Positions 5,997-12,979 of a stretch of 23,652 bases of DNA are shown here, piece after piece. The notes beneath the pieces are model-generated. The model ran no database searches. It saw nothing but the letters and a program-made list of their open reading frames with translations, and was not told the DNA's origin. The stretch comes from Anaerobutyricum stercoris. Lineage in GTDB: Bacteria; Bacillota; Clostridia; Lachnospirales; Lachnospiraceae. A program made the position numbers and the translations under genes. How positions within the stretch are numbered: position 1 is the first letter of the stretch; every line of letters starts with the position of its first letter. Location of the stretch: positions 1 through 23,652 of the forward strand of contig DXBR01000078.1 in the NCBI GenBank assembly GCA_019116455.1, given 5' to 3'.

Positions 5997-6006
5997 ATTT
6001 TTACAT
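5997..6006. promoter_or_regulatory. ATTTTTACAT box upstream of S3 promoter
   Basis: Nine of ten bases match the S1/S2 box. It ends 12 bases from the -35, about where the second tandem box of S2 lies (13 bases), one helical turn further than the proximal boxes of S1 and S2. Confidence 0.35.
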
Positions 6007-6164
6007 TTATTTGCAGGCTACGTGCCATTTTCTTTTCTATTTCTCTGCTATAGTCTTTTCTTTATAAGTATATCACATACTTCGTTTCAGTGACAGAAGA
6101 AATGTATCACTTTTCCCGGTTTGCTCTGCTTACTTTTTCCGATTTTCTCCCTTCCTGTTTTCCC

Positions 6165-6193
6165 TTTCCTCTTTTCCAGATATCCATTATAAT
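6165..6193 (+). promoter_or_regulatory. Candidate promoter of ATPase subunit C
   Basis: TTTCCT (6165-6170), 17 bases, TATAAT (6188-6193), identical in both hexamers and spacing to the promoter of ATPase subunit A. Confidence 0.5.
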
Positions 6194-6271
6194 AATACTG
6201 ATACAAAATACTTTTACAAGTAACACCATCACCCCGCGAAGGCCCTGCCCTTCGTACTCAGGAGGTTTTTC

Positions 6272-7138
6272 ATGCAAAAAGACGTAAAAGATAAAGATAC
6301 GACAAAACACTCGATTTTTTTCCGGCGGGCCGGTGTGATTCTGGCGGCGCTGCTTTTGACGGTGCCCCTTTTCATTTTCGCCTATTATCTTTATGTGTAC
6401 CGGACGCACATTTCCATTGTGCTGTTCTTTTTTATCTATATCAGCATCATATTGTTTATTGTGGTTTTTATTTTTGTTTCTCTGCGGGAATTTTACGCGA
6501 AAATCAACGTGGAATATCTGGAGATGCAGCGCCGGACGGCGCTTCGGCAGGAGCAGGGGCTCCGCGCGTCTCAGGCGGGCATGGAGAGGCAGATGGAGGA
6601 TGTGCGGGAGCATCTGCGGCTGATCGAGCGGCTGCTGGAGGAAGACCGACTGGAGGACGCCCGCAATGCCTGCGGTGATTTTTCTTCGTCTTTTCAGAGT
6701 GTACGATATAAACATTACTGCGATAACGATATACTCGATGTGATCCTGCACGGAAAAGAGACGGAATGTGAGAATCTGGGCATCGCATTTTCCTGTGATA
6801 TTCTTCTTCCACAGGAGATCGGGATTCCGGCCCCCACATTTATCAGCCTGTTTTTCAATCTTTTGAATAACGGCATTGAGAGCTGTGAGACTTCCGGGCA
6901 GGAGACGCCTTTTTTGAATCTTTCCATTACATATAAAGGGAATTTTCTTTTTATCCATATGGAAAATGCAAAAAATCCAGACATAGTTTTTGATCATAAA
7001 ACCACAAAGTCCGATACATTTTATCACGGGCTTGGTCTGTCGATCATTGAAGAAATCGTCAGAAAACGGGACGGCGCCTGCCGGTGGCAGGATCACAAGA
7101 ACATTTTTGTTTCTGACATTATGATTGATTATACCTGA
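6272..7138 (+). CDS. Split kinase, ATPase subunit C (GHKL, degenerate H-box)
   Basis: 288-residue paralogue of ATPase subunit A. Two membrane helices (about 20-43 and 49-72), a coiled stretch, pseudo-DHp helices (about 98-140), and a GHKL ATPase domain with N box NLLNNGIE (196-203) and G2 box HGLGL (252-256). At the H-box it reads R-Q-M-E-D-V-R-E-H-L (106-115): Glu109 stands where the receptor has His, while the following Asp and the later His are kept. Long stretches are near-identical to subunit A (NLLNNGIE, HMENAKNP, then KxDTFxHGLGL). Start: CAGGAGG, seven bases before ATG. The broken receptor C follows 15 bases later, so this subunit either serves receptors A and B in trans or is idle (inference). 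Confidence 0.88.
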   Translation: MQKDVKDKDTTKHSIFFRRAGVILAALLLTVPLFIFAYYLYVYRTHISIVLFFFIYISIILFIVVFIFVSLREFYAKINVEYLEMQRRTALRQEQGLRASQAGMERQMEDVREHLRLIERLLEEDRLEDARNACGDFSSSFQSVRYKHYCDNDILDVILHGKETECENLGIAFSCDILLPQEIGIPAPTFISLFFNLLNNGIESCETSGQETPFLNLSITYKGNFLFIHMENAKNPDIVFDHKTTKSDTFYHGLGLSIIEEIVRKRDGACRWQDHKNIFVSDIMIDYT

Positions 7139-7153
7139 TGAAAGGAATCTGCC

Positions 7154-7703
7154 ATGACACTGCATTTATCTTCTTCTCAAATATTCACCGCGGCCTTTAT
7201 CGGTTCCCATATCATTTACCTGTCGTCCGTATTTTTTTACATCAGCAAAACTATGACGCCGCGCTCCCATGTCAGGCACTCTTTTTTGTTTAGTCTGCCA
7301 TTTATGCTGCTTCCCATTATTTATACATTGCTGACTGGAGAGATCACAACGGCCTCCTATAAAATAATACTGCTGCTCTCCCCTTTTCTTGCCAGCATGC
7401 TTTTATATCGCGGCAGTTTGTTCCGGCGGCTGGATTTTTGTGTTCCTGGGACTTTTCCTTGCCTCTGTGCTATTTGAACAGGGACTCCTTGAAGCCCGGC
7501 AGATACTGAAAGACTTTCATCTGCACAGAAAGAAACAAAAAATTCTTGAGCAAAACATAGCTGATTTTAAAGATATTCAGGAGAAAAATCTTCTGCTCCG
7601 GAAGCAGAATCATGATATTGCCGGTCACCTTCAGGTCATCTCTATCCTTTTGCAAAAAGGAGATCTGGAAAAAGCAGAGAAATATATCCAACACTTCCTG
7701 TAA
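7154..7703 (+). pseudogene. Split kinase receptor C, broken by internal deletion and frameshift
   Basis: The first 92 or so codons from ATG 7154 align with receptor B residues 1-94 (SSSQIFTAAFIGSHIIYLSS onward). At about 7427-7430 the reading jumps to what matches B residue 203 (GWIFVFLG), but in the +1-shifted frame, so the first frame stops at 7477. The second frame continues through KKQKILEQNIADFKDIQEKN and the intact H-box LLLRKQNHDIAGHLQ to a stop at 7703. About 107 codons, most of the middle membrane segments, are missing. The junction TTCCGGCGGCTGG holds a short CGG/GGC run shared by both parental sequences, consistent with slippage or microhomology deletion. The ribosome site AAAGGA is still present. 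A coordinate error alone would not explain the missing segment. Confidence 0.82.
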
Positions 7704-7734
7704 AAACGTGAAATAATTATGGCATTTTTTCTGT

Positions 7735-7762
7735 TTCATATATATTAAAAATCTTGTATAAT
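7735..7762 (+). promoter_or_regulatory. Candidate promoter of LytTR regulator
   Basis: TTTCAT (7735-7740), 16 bases, TATAAT (7757-7762). The -35 resembles the TTTC-type hexamers of the three kinase promoters. The leader to the gene is about 125 bases and contains GTAAATGTAATG (7796-7807), which includes the ATGTAA core. Confidence 0.45.
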
Positions 7763-7892
7763 AAAGATTATTATTTTGTTGATGAAAAAAATGCAGTAAA
7801 TGTAATGTTTTCAGTCCGGGCGCCTCATGACAGCCGTTTCATTCCATTTTCTGCATATTCATCTCGAAAATGAGACAGAGAGGAGTTTTTTC

Positions 7893-8600
7893 ATGCTGAC
7901 AATCGCTGTCTGTGAAGATAATCCTATTACATCCGAAGAAATATGCCAGAAAATTAAACAGTATAGCCCTATGGAAGCACAGATTTTTTCCTTTTCCGAT
8001 GATTCCGATATTCTCGCTGCCGTCAGAGAACGCCAGTTTGAGCCTCATATCGTATTTATGGATATTGAACTGCAGGGTTCCTCCGGAATCCAGACGGCAA
8101 AAAACATTACTTCTTTGCTGCCTGACTGCCAGATTATTTATATCACTAATTATGTTGACTATGCCTCGCAGGTATATGAATCCTCCCACATATATTTCAT
8201 TCTGAAAAGTCAGACAGACACCTATCTCCCGAAAGCGCTGCAAAAAGCGATTGCACGCCTGGAGGAACTTGGCCGTTTTTATCTCGCCATCCAGTTTGGA
8301 AAAACCACCGCGCGAATTCCGCAGAAGGACATCCTTTACATGGAACGGGTACTGCGGAACACGGAGATCCATACGAGAGAAACCATTTACAGAACGCCGG
8401 AAAAACTGAACGCCCTGAAAGACAATACCGAAAGCTGGTTCAGTTTCTCCCACCGCAGTTTTCTGGTCAACTGCCGGCATATCGTCACCATGAACCGGCA
8501 GACCTGCACCCTGTCTGACGGTTCAAAGATTCCCGTCAGCCGGACATATTATAAAGAGCTGCAGCACAACTTTATGAACTGCGTGTGGGAAGAAAATTGA
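7893..8600 (+). CDS. LytTR-family response regulator
   Basis: 235-residue two-domain regulator. Receiver domain 1-125: acidic pair E8-D9, phospho-acceptor Asp57 in FMDIEL, Thr85 (YITN) and Lys105 (ILKSQ). LytTR DNA-binding domain about 135-230 (DILYMER, FSFSHRSFLVNCRHI, LSDGSKIPVSRTYY). This is the AgrA/ComE/VirR architecture, which is normally paired with GHKL kinases and binds direct repeats in promoter DNA. Start: GAGAGGAG, six bases before ATG 7893; the upstream in-frame codons lack a ribosome site. It is the only regulator in the region and lies directly after broken receptor C, so it is the likely target of all the split kinases (inference). Candidate sites are the TTTTTTACAT boxes before S1-S3. 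Confidence 0.93.
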   Translation: MLTIAVCEDNPITSEEICQKIKQYSPMEAQIFSFSDDSDILAAVRERQFEPHIVFMDIELQGSSGIQTAKNITSLLPDCQIIYITNYVDYASQVYESSHIYFILKSQTDTYLPKALQKAIARLEELGRFYLAIQFGKTTARIPQKDILYMERVLRNTEIHTRETIYRTPEKLNALKDNTESWFSFSHRSFLVNCRHIVTMNRQTCTLSDGSKIPVSRTYYKELQHNFMNCVWEEN

Positions 8601-8614
8601 TACGGACAAAAACA

Positions 8615-8710
8615 GCCGCCCGCAGCCTGCCTGCCGGATCATCTTTCCTGACAACTCCCATCGGAAAAACATTGTCGGAATCATTATGCAGCAGACAGAC
8701 CACGGGCGGC
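8615..8710 (-). terminator. Long branched terminator of the LTA-synthase operon
   Basis: Outer arms GCCGCCCG (8615-8622) and CGGGCGGC (8703-8710) are perfect. A second inner pairing, GTCTGC with GCAGGC, uses a G-U pair found only in the minus-strand RNA, and a third joins GACAA and TTGTC. On the minus strand the outer stem is followed by TGTTTTTG. The convergent LytTR gene ends 14 bases to the left, so the structure probably insulates both. Confidence 0.6.
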
Positions 8711-8728
8711 CTTTCTTATTCTATATGT

Positions 8729-10786
8729 TTATTCTCCATTCTGCACTTCTGTGCTGTCTTTATATAATGGCTCCACCAGAGATTTATGGAAGGTGAATAC
8801 ATCTGATTTATTCAGAGTCATATCACTGTTTGTTTTACTCACCTGATGTATGACTATTTCATCGCCGTCTTTTAAGGCGCTGGCCTTGATCTCAAGGACC
8901 TGGCTGCTTTTCATGGTGGAATTTGTAAGAATCCCATTGATGTACACGCGGCTGAATTCGGTAAAATTCTCTCCAAGTAGCAGATAATTACCGTCGTTTT
9001 CCTTCACTTTTGTCACCCGTACAGGTTTCAGACTGTAATTAAGAGTCGTTGGTTCCAGCTCTTCCTCATCCTCATGGGAAAAATCGGCCCCATAAAGCAT
9101 ATCATACTGAAGAAGCTTCAGATTCTTTCCTTCATTCTTAGTCCCTTTCATAGTCTGATGAAACTGATTAATGATTCCGCTGTGTATATTGACCTGAGAG
9201 AGGACCTTGGAGGCCAGCTCAAAAGCAGACAGATTCTCTGACTCCTCCTCTTTATGACTGCTGTTATATCCAAAGTTATCCCAGATAAAATACGGCGTCT
9301 CATATTTATTTCCTTCTTTTAAATCTTCCGTCTCGAAGTCCAGCCCCGGAAGATGGTCTCCATAAGCGATGACCATGGTATCCTCGCCGCATTTCTCCAG
9401 TTTTCCGATCAATTCCTGCAAAAATTCATCCATCTCATGAATCTGATTGGCGTAATAGGTTACCTGATTAAGGTAGGATTCGCTGTATCCTTCACCAGAC
9501 ACCTGAATCTTCGCATCCTCCTGACCGCTTGTAGGATAATCGCCATGTCCCTGTACCGATATAGTATAAATGATATCTCTGGAACTGGTTTTCCCCAAAG
9601 TATCCATAATATAATCCGTCAAAATAGCATCCTTCGCCCATCCGGCCTCCGTCCAGCTTTTGACATTCATATTTTCAATGGTAATAAAATTGTCAAATCC
9701 CAGATTGGAAAATACCCGGTATCTGTCATAAAATGACGCGTTATTGTTATGAATCACCGTGCTCTCATAAGATAAATCTTTCAGCCAATACGCAATACTC
9801 TCGCAGGTCTTGTCCTTCAAAACGCTCCGGTACGGATACTCTCCCGTGCCGAAATATTCCGTACTCATGCCGGTGATCACCTCAAACTCCGTATTGATGG
9901 TCCCCGCGCCGTACACCGGCACCGTCAGCCTGCCGGAAGTGGTCTGCTCCTGAAGCTGATGGAAAAATGGAATAGGATCCTCAGATATATTCAAATCTTT
10001 CACCTGGGTCAGATCAAAAAATGATTCCAGCTGAATAAAGATGATATTCGGTTCGCGGCTGTTCTCTGTATTTTCCTTTTCTTCTTTCTCGGAAAGCGCG
10101 TCAGATATCCTGCTCTTCAGCTTATTGATCCTGTCCCTGCTGTAATTGATAGGCCGGTCTATCCCGGTATCAAGAGCTGTCACGCAAAAACCGTAGGCAA
10201 CACCATAATCCTTGTAACCGTTGATAGGATTATCAAACTTACTGATAATCTGTCCTCTTCCCACTCCCACATAAGCAATGGCTCCGAAAAGCAGCGACAG
10301 CAGCAGTACCAGCAGTACATTTGCTCTCATATCAAAGGATCTGCCGCTGGACGGCGAATAGAGGCACAGACATACGAGCGCTATGACTCCCCCGATCATC
10401 AAAATCACCAGTAATACAATCTGCCAGAGCTCCAGATAACTATTGAGCACTGGCAGAATTGATTTGGCAACAGTCAGATCCACTGCGGTAAAGGGAGTCT
10501 TTCTTCCGTTCAGAACAATACCGTTCGTAGTTCCTATGAGAATCCAGCACCCGGTAATAACCGCATATACAAATATTTTCTTTCTGACAAGCAATATCAG
10601 AGAAAGAGACATGAAAATTATAGCCGCATTAAAAAGAAATACATAAGTCCTCTCATTGACAAAGGAAAGAACCTCCGCCACAGACTTTCTTTCCATCCAT
10701 TCCAGGAAAAGGTTGAGAACAAGGGCAGTTATGATATTACAGCACAGAACCTTCCGATTGGAAGAATTCCACATTTTTCTCCACAT
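8729..10786 (-). CDS. LTA-synthase-family membrane sulfatase-fold enzyme
   Basis: 685-residue enzyme. Four or five membrane helices (about 12-175) precede an extracellular alkaline-phosphatase/sulfatase-fold domain (about 245-560). Family motifs are present: NIIFIQLESF with the metal-binding Glu near 254, AGTINTEFE with the catalytic Thr near 296, GHGDYP near 414, and YGDHLPG with Asp477/His478. Such enzymes transfer glycerol-phosphate from phosphatidylglycerol to build lipoteichoic acid or add phospho-glycerol groups to glycans; which applies here is not visible. About 590-675 (LLLGENFTEFSRVYINGILT) looks like an IPT/TIG-type Ig domain, not part of LtaS of Staphylococcus or Bacillus. ATG 10786 is chosen (AAAGGAAA upstream); a GTG is adjacent at 10789. 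Last gene of the minus run, 14 bases after the sortase gene. Confidence 0.9.
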   Translation of the reverse strand: MWRKMWNSSNRKVLCCNIITALVLNLFLEWMERKSVAEVLSFVNERTYVFLFNAAIIFMSLSLILLVRKKIFVYAVITGCWILIGTTNGIVLNGRKTPFTAVDLTVAKSILPVLNSYLELWQIVLLVILMIGGVIALVCLCLYSPSSGRSFDMRANVLLVLLLSLLFGAIAYVGVGRGQIISKFDNPINGYKDYGVAYGFCVTALDTGIDRPINYSRDRINKLKSRISDALSEKEEKENTENSREPNIIFIQLESFFDLTQVKDLNISEDPIPFFHQLQEQTTSGRLTVPVYGAGTINTEFEVITGMSTEYFGTGEYPYRSVLKDKTCESIAYWLKDLSYESTVIHNNNASFYDRYRVFSNLGFDNFITIENMNVKSWTEAGWAKDAILTDYIMDTLGKTSSRDIIYTISVQGHGDYPTSGQEDAKIQVSGEGYSESYLNQVTYYANQIHEMDEFLQELIGKLEKCGEDTMVIAYGDHLPGLDFETEDLKEGNKYETPYFIWDNFGYNSSHKEEESENLSAFELASKVLSQVNIHSGIINQFHQTMKGTKNEGKNLKLLQYDMLYGADFSHEDEEELEPTTLNYSLKPVRVTKVKENDGNYLLLGENFTEFSRVYINGILTNSTMKSSQVLEIKASALKDGDEIVIHQVSKTNSDMTLNKSDVFTFHKSLVEPLYKDSTEVQNGE

Positions 10787-10800
10787 CACATTTCCTTTCC

Positions 10801-11586
10801 TTACTGTGCGCGCACCTGAATACGGATCGCCTGTACGACAAAGCGGCCGTCCTCTGTATCTGATGTACAGGTAGAAAGTGTGAGCATCGGTTCGTAGGAA
10901 GAAATGTCCGTATCTGTTTCATACATGGAGGCGGCTTTTTGCTGCTCCATCCATGCCTGATACTCCTCCCGCTGCGCAAAGTCTACCATGTAGACGTCCG
11001 TATCCCGCTCCACACTGATTTCTCTTGCTGCAAATATCCGATATTCCATGGCCGAATCCGGAGTTACCACCCAGATGACCGGGTGTTTCTGGTAATCAGC
11101 CTCCTCATTATAATCGGTATCGTACAGCCGCTTCAGCTGCCCGAACATTTCACCGGTTCTCAGATTATGACCGAAAAGGATACTGTTGTCCGAAGAAAAA
11201 TCCGGACTGCATGTAGTATCCATAAAAATAGCTCCGGAAAAATTCTCTTTCTTCTCAAAAGTATGATGAAGATAATACTCATTATCCTCGCCCTGCACCA
11301 CCGGATAGTTCACTCCCGTATCAGGAATATACAGCCAGGCCACAATATCCTCGTTGATGGCCCGCAGAGAGTCAAAATCAACGGTGATCGGGCATTTATC
11401 CTTCTTTCCTTTTTTCGTCTCCTCCTGCTGTGATGTCTCCACATACTGCGTCAGCTCCTCGTATTCCTTCTCTCCGTCCCGGTAGCCCCGAAAATAACCA
11501 TAGAGCTTCCAGGCGGAAAAAGCGGCCACTGCCAGGCAGATCAGCAGGATCAGGAGAGAAATCGGGCTTCTTTTTTTCTTTTTCAT
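10801..11586 (-). CDS. srtB: Class B sortase
   Basis: 261-residue membrane-anchored transpeptidase. An N-terminal signal anchor (MKKKKRSPISLLILLICLAV) is followed by a Glu/Lys-rich linker and a sortase domain (about 70-258). Catalytic residues: His140 in ILFGHNL, Cys240 in LTLSTCT and Arg248 in DGRFVV; the LTLSTC motif with a long insert before it is typical of class B enzymes, which attach iron-uptake, pilus or other proteins to the wall. Start: AGGTGATGG just before ATG; the preceding cobU stop is 8 bases away, so the two are translationally close. No protein with an obvious NPQTN, LPxTG or similar sorting tail is seen in this window, so its substrate lies elsewhere. Its place before the LTA-synthase-like gene suggests a shared role at the cell surface (inference). 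Confidence 0.92.
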   Translation of the reverse strand: MKKKKRSPISLLILLICLAVAAFSAWKLYGYFRGYRDGEKEYEELTQYVETSQQEETKKGKKDKCPITVDFDSLRAINEDIVAWLYIPDTGVNYPVVQGEDNEYYLHHTFEKKENFSGAIFMDTTCSPDFSSDNSILFGHNLRTGEMFGQLKRLYDTDYNEEADYQKHPVIWVVTPDSAMEYRIFAAREISVERDTDVYMVDFAQREEYQAWMEQQKAASMYETDTDISSYEPMLTLSTCTSDTEDGRFVVQAIRIQVRAQ

Positions 11587-11594
11587 ACCATCAC

Positions 11595-12149
11595 CTATTT
11601 CAGGCGCAGCGGAATACCGCTGATAGACATATAAACCTCATCGCTTAAGGAGGCGATGAGCTGGTTCGCTTTTCCTGTGATATCGCTGAAAATTCTTCCC
11701 AGACGATAGGAAGGAACCACGGACATCCCTACTTCATTGGTCACAAGAATCAGCGTCTTGTTGCCGTCTCTGGCGCCTTTGATAATATTACCCAGTTCCA
11801 GCATGACCTGTGCTTCCAGATCTTCAATCTCCCGGGCGCTTATCTTGTCAAAGTCCCTCTCGTCTTCCATCAAAATATTAGTGACCAGCACTGTCACACA
11901 GTCAAGAAGGATCGTGTCCTTTTCCGTACTGCTCACCACATCGCCCAGATCGCGGTATCCTTCATACGTTCCCCACTCGGAATCCCTGCGTTCCTGATGG
12001 ATGCGGATTCGTTCCTTCATATCTTCGTCTACAGGAATAGCCGTAGCAATGTAAAGCACGCTTCTTTTTCCATATTCAATCGCCTTCTTCTCGGCCAACA
12101 CGCTTTTCCCGCTCCGGCTGCCGCCGGTAACCATAATAACTTTTGACAT
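11595..12149 (-). CDS. cobU: Adenosylcobinamide kinase/guanylyltransferase
   Basis: 184-residue cytoplasmic enzyme that phosphorylates adenosylcobinamide and then transfers GMP to it, in late cobalamin (nucleotide loop) assembly. Visible motifs: P-loop GGSRSGKS at 9-16, YIATA at 33-37, the R-I-x-x-H region at 48-51 with His51 as the likely guanylylated residue, TNEVG near 137-141, and the GRIFSDITGKANQ stretch. Length is normal for the family. Start: AGGGGAGATAAT before ATG 12149. No cobS, cobT, cobC or cobalamin riboswitch is nearby, so the gene is separated from the rest of its pathway or serves salvage only. It sits between a DUF1189 membrane protein and a sortase in a tight run, and co-transcription is likely although no functional link is evident. 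Confidence 0.93.
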   Translation of the reverse strand: MSKVIMVTGGSRSGKSVLAEKKAIEYGKRSVLYIATAIPVDEDMKERIRIHQERRDSEWGTYEGYRDLGDVVSSTEKDTILLDCVTVLVTNILMEDERDFDKISAREIEDLEAQVMLELGNIIKGARDGNKTLILVTNEVGMSVVPSYRLGRIFSDITGKANQLIASLSDEVYMSISGIPLRLK

Positions 12150-12162
12150 ATTATCTCCCCTT

Positions 12163-12966
12163 TCAGGAAACTTCCGGTTTCAAAACAGAAACTTCCGCTT
12201 TAAACATATAACTCATGACAAATACAATGGATATCATAGATACCCAGAAACTGCTTATGATATAACCCAGACTGGCATTGACGCTGCCGATGATGGCAAA
12301 AAGAGTCTTGGCATACACCGCAATGAGGAACGAATCCTTGATGGATAGCGTCTCTCCCTCCGGCGAGCGTACGCCCACCCGGCAGATCAGTCCATATACC
12401 AGAGAGACTATCAGATACTGCACAGCCTTAGATATAAAAATCATTATAAAATAGAACAGCAGCATGACCATAATGGCGGGTATCGCCGCCGTGAGCACCT
12501 GATTGTCCAAATACAGACCGCTCAGGGCAGATAATGAAAGTTCAGATAATGAAAGTTCAGAACCCGTTTCGCCCGTGCGGATCAACACATTTGTTTTGCT
12601 GACAAGAATTTCCTGCAGGTACTCTTCATCAAAATCTTCCTGTGTGTATTTCTCCACGCCCGAATTGATCTCCACCCGGATAGATGAGCCGATTTCAAAA
12701 GAAAGCGGCGATTCCATGGTGAGCGTTCCATTATCCAGAGTAAATTCCGGAATACGGTTCATAAACAGATTCCGGAACCCTCCCACGCTGGCTGTCCATG
12801 CTCCGAAAGGAATCAGCGTATCTACCACCAGAAGAAAAAGCAGAAGCAGACCCAGATACAGAACATGGCTGCCTGTCTTTTTTTCCAGCAGCAACTTATA
12901 TTTTCCCGGCTGAAAACATGCGATAAAATACTGCCTGAAAAAGCCGGTTTGATTCTCCTGACTCAT
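12163..12966 (-). CDS. DUF1189-family membrane protein
   Basis: 267-residue integral membrane protein. A short basic N-terminus is followed by a membrane helix (HVLYLGLLLLFLLVVDTLIP, about 34-53), an extracellular-looking middle part of about 120 residues rich in Glu, Ser and Thr (SPLSFEIGSSIRVEINSG), and three or four further helices (about 150-260). Layout and motifs fit the DUF1189/Yip1-like proteins of Firmicutes, whose function is not known. Start 12966: CAGGAGG is seven bases upstream. The frame stays open beyond it into the DJ-1 gene, but that part is the wrong frame of a real gene. A 15-base tandem duplication encodes the LSLSE-LSLSA repeat near residue 140. Gap to cobU: 13 bases. Confidence 0.78.
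   Translation of the reverse strand: MSQENQTGFFRQYFIACFQPGKYKLLLEKKTGSHVLYLGLLLLFLLVVDTLIPFGAWTASVGGFRNLFMNRIPEFTLDNGTLTMESPLSFEIGSSIRVEINSGVEKYTQEDFDEEYLQEILVSKTNVLIRTGETGSELSLSELSLSALSGLYLDNQVLTAAIPAIMVMLLFYFIMIFISKAVQYLIVSLVYGLICRVGVRSPEGETLSIKDSFLIAVYAKTLFAIIGSVNASLGYIISSFWVSMISIVFVMSYMFKAEVSVLKPEVS
12528..12557. repeat. 15-base tandem duplication inside DUF1189 gene
   Basis: Two identical copies of CAGATAATGAAAGTT at 12528-12542 and 12543-12557, followed by a partial CAG. It keeps frame, adding five residues of a Ser/Leu-rich segment in the exposed middle part of the protein. It looks recent and could vary in copy number. Confidence 0.8.
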
Positions 12967-12979
12967 AAATTCCTCCTGA

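Noticed and set aside
6107..7165. Long minus-strand frame opposite ATPase subunit C (352 codons)
   Set aside because: Antisense shadow of a clear GHKL gene; Arg/His/Gln-rich with no domain and no ribosome site.
7839..8480. Minus-strand frame opposite the LytTR regulator (213 codons)
   Set aside because: Antisense shadow; the plus frame has complete receiver and LytTR domains.
8615..8710. Integron-type recombination site or small mobile element
   Set aside because: No integrase, no core-site motifs, and the paired arms with a T run fit a terminator better.
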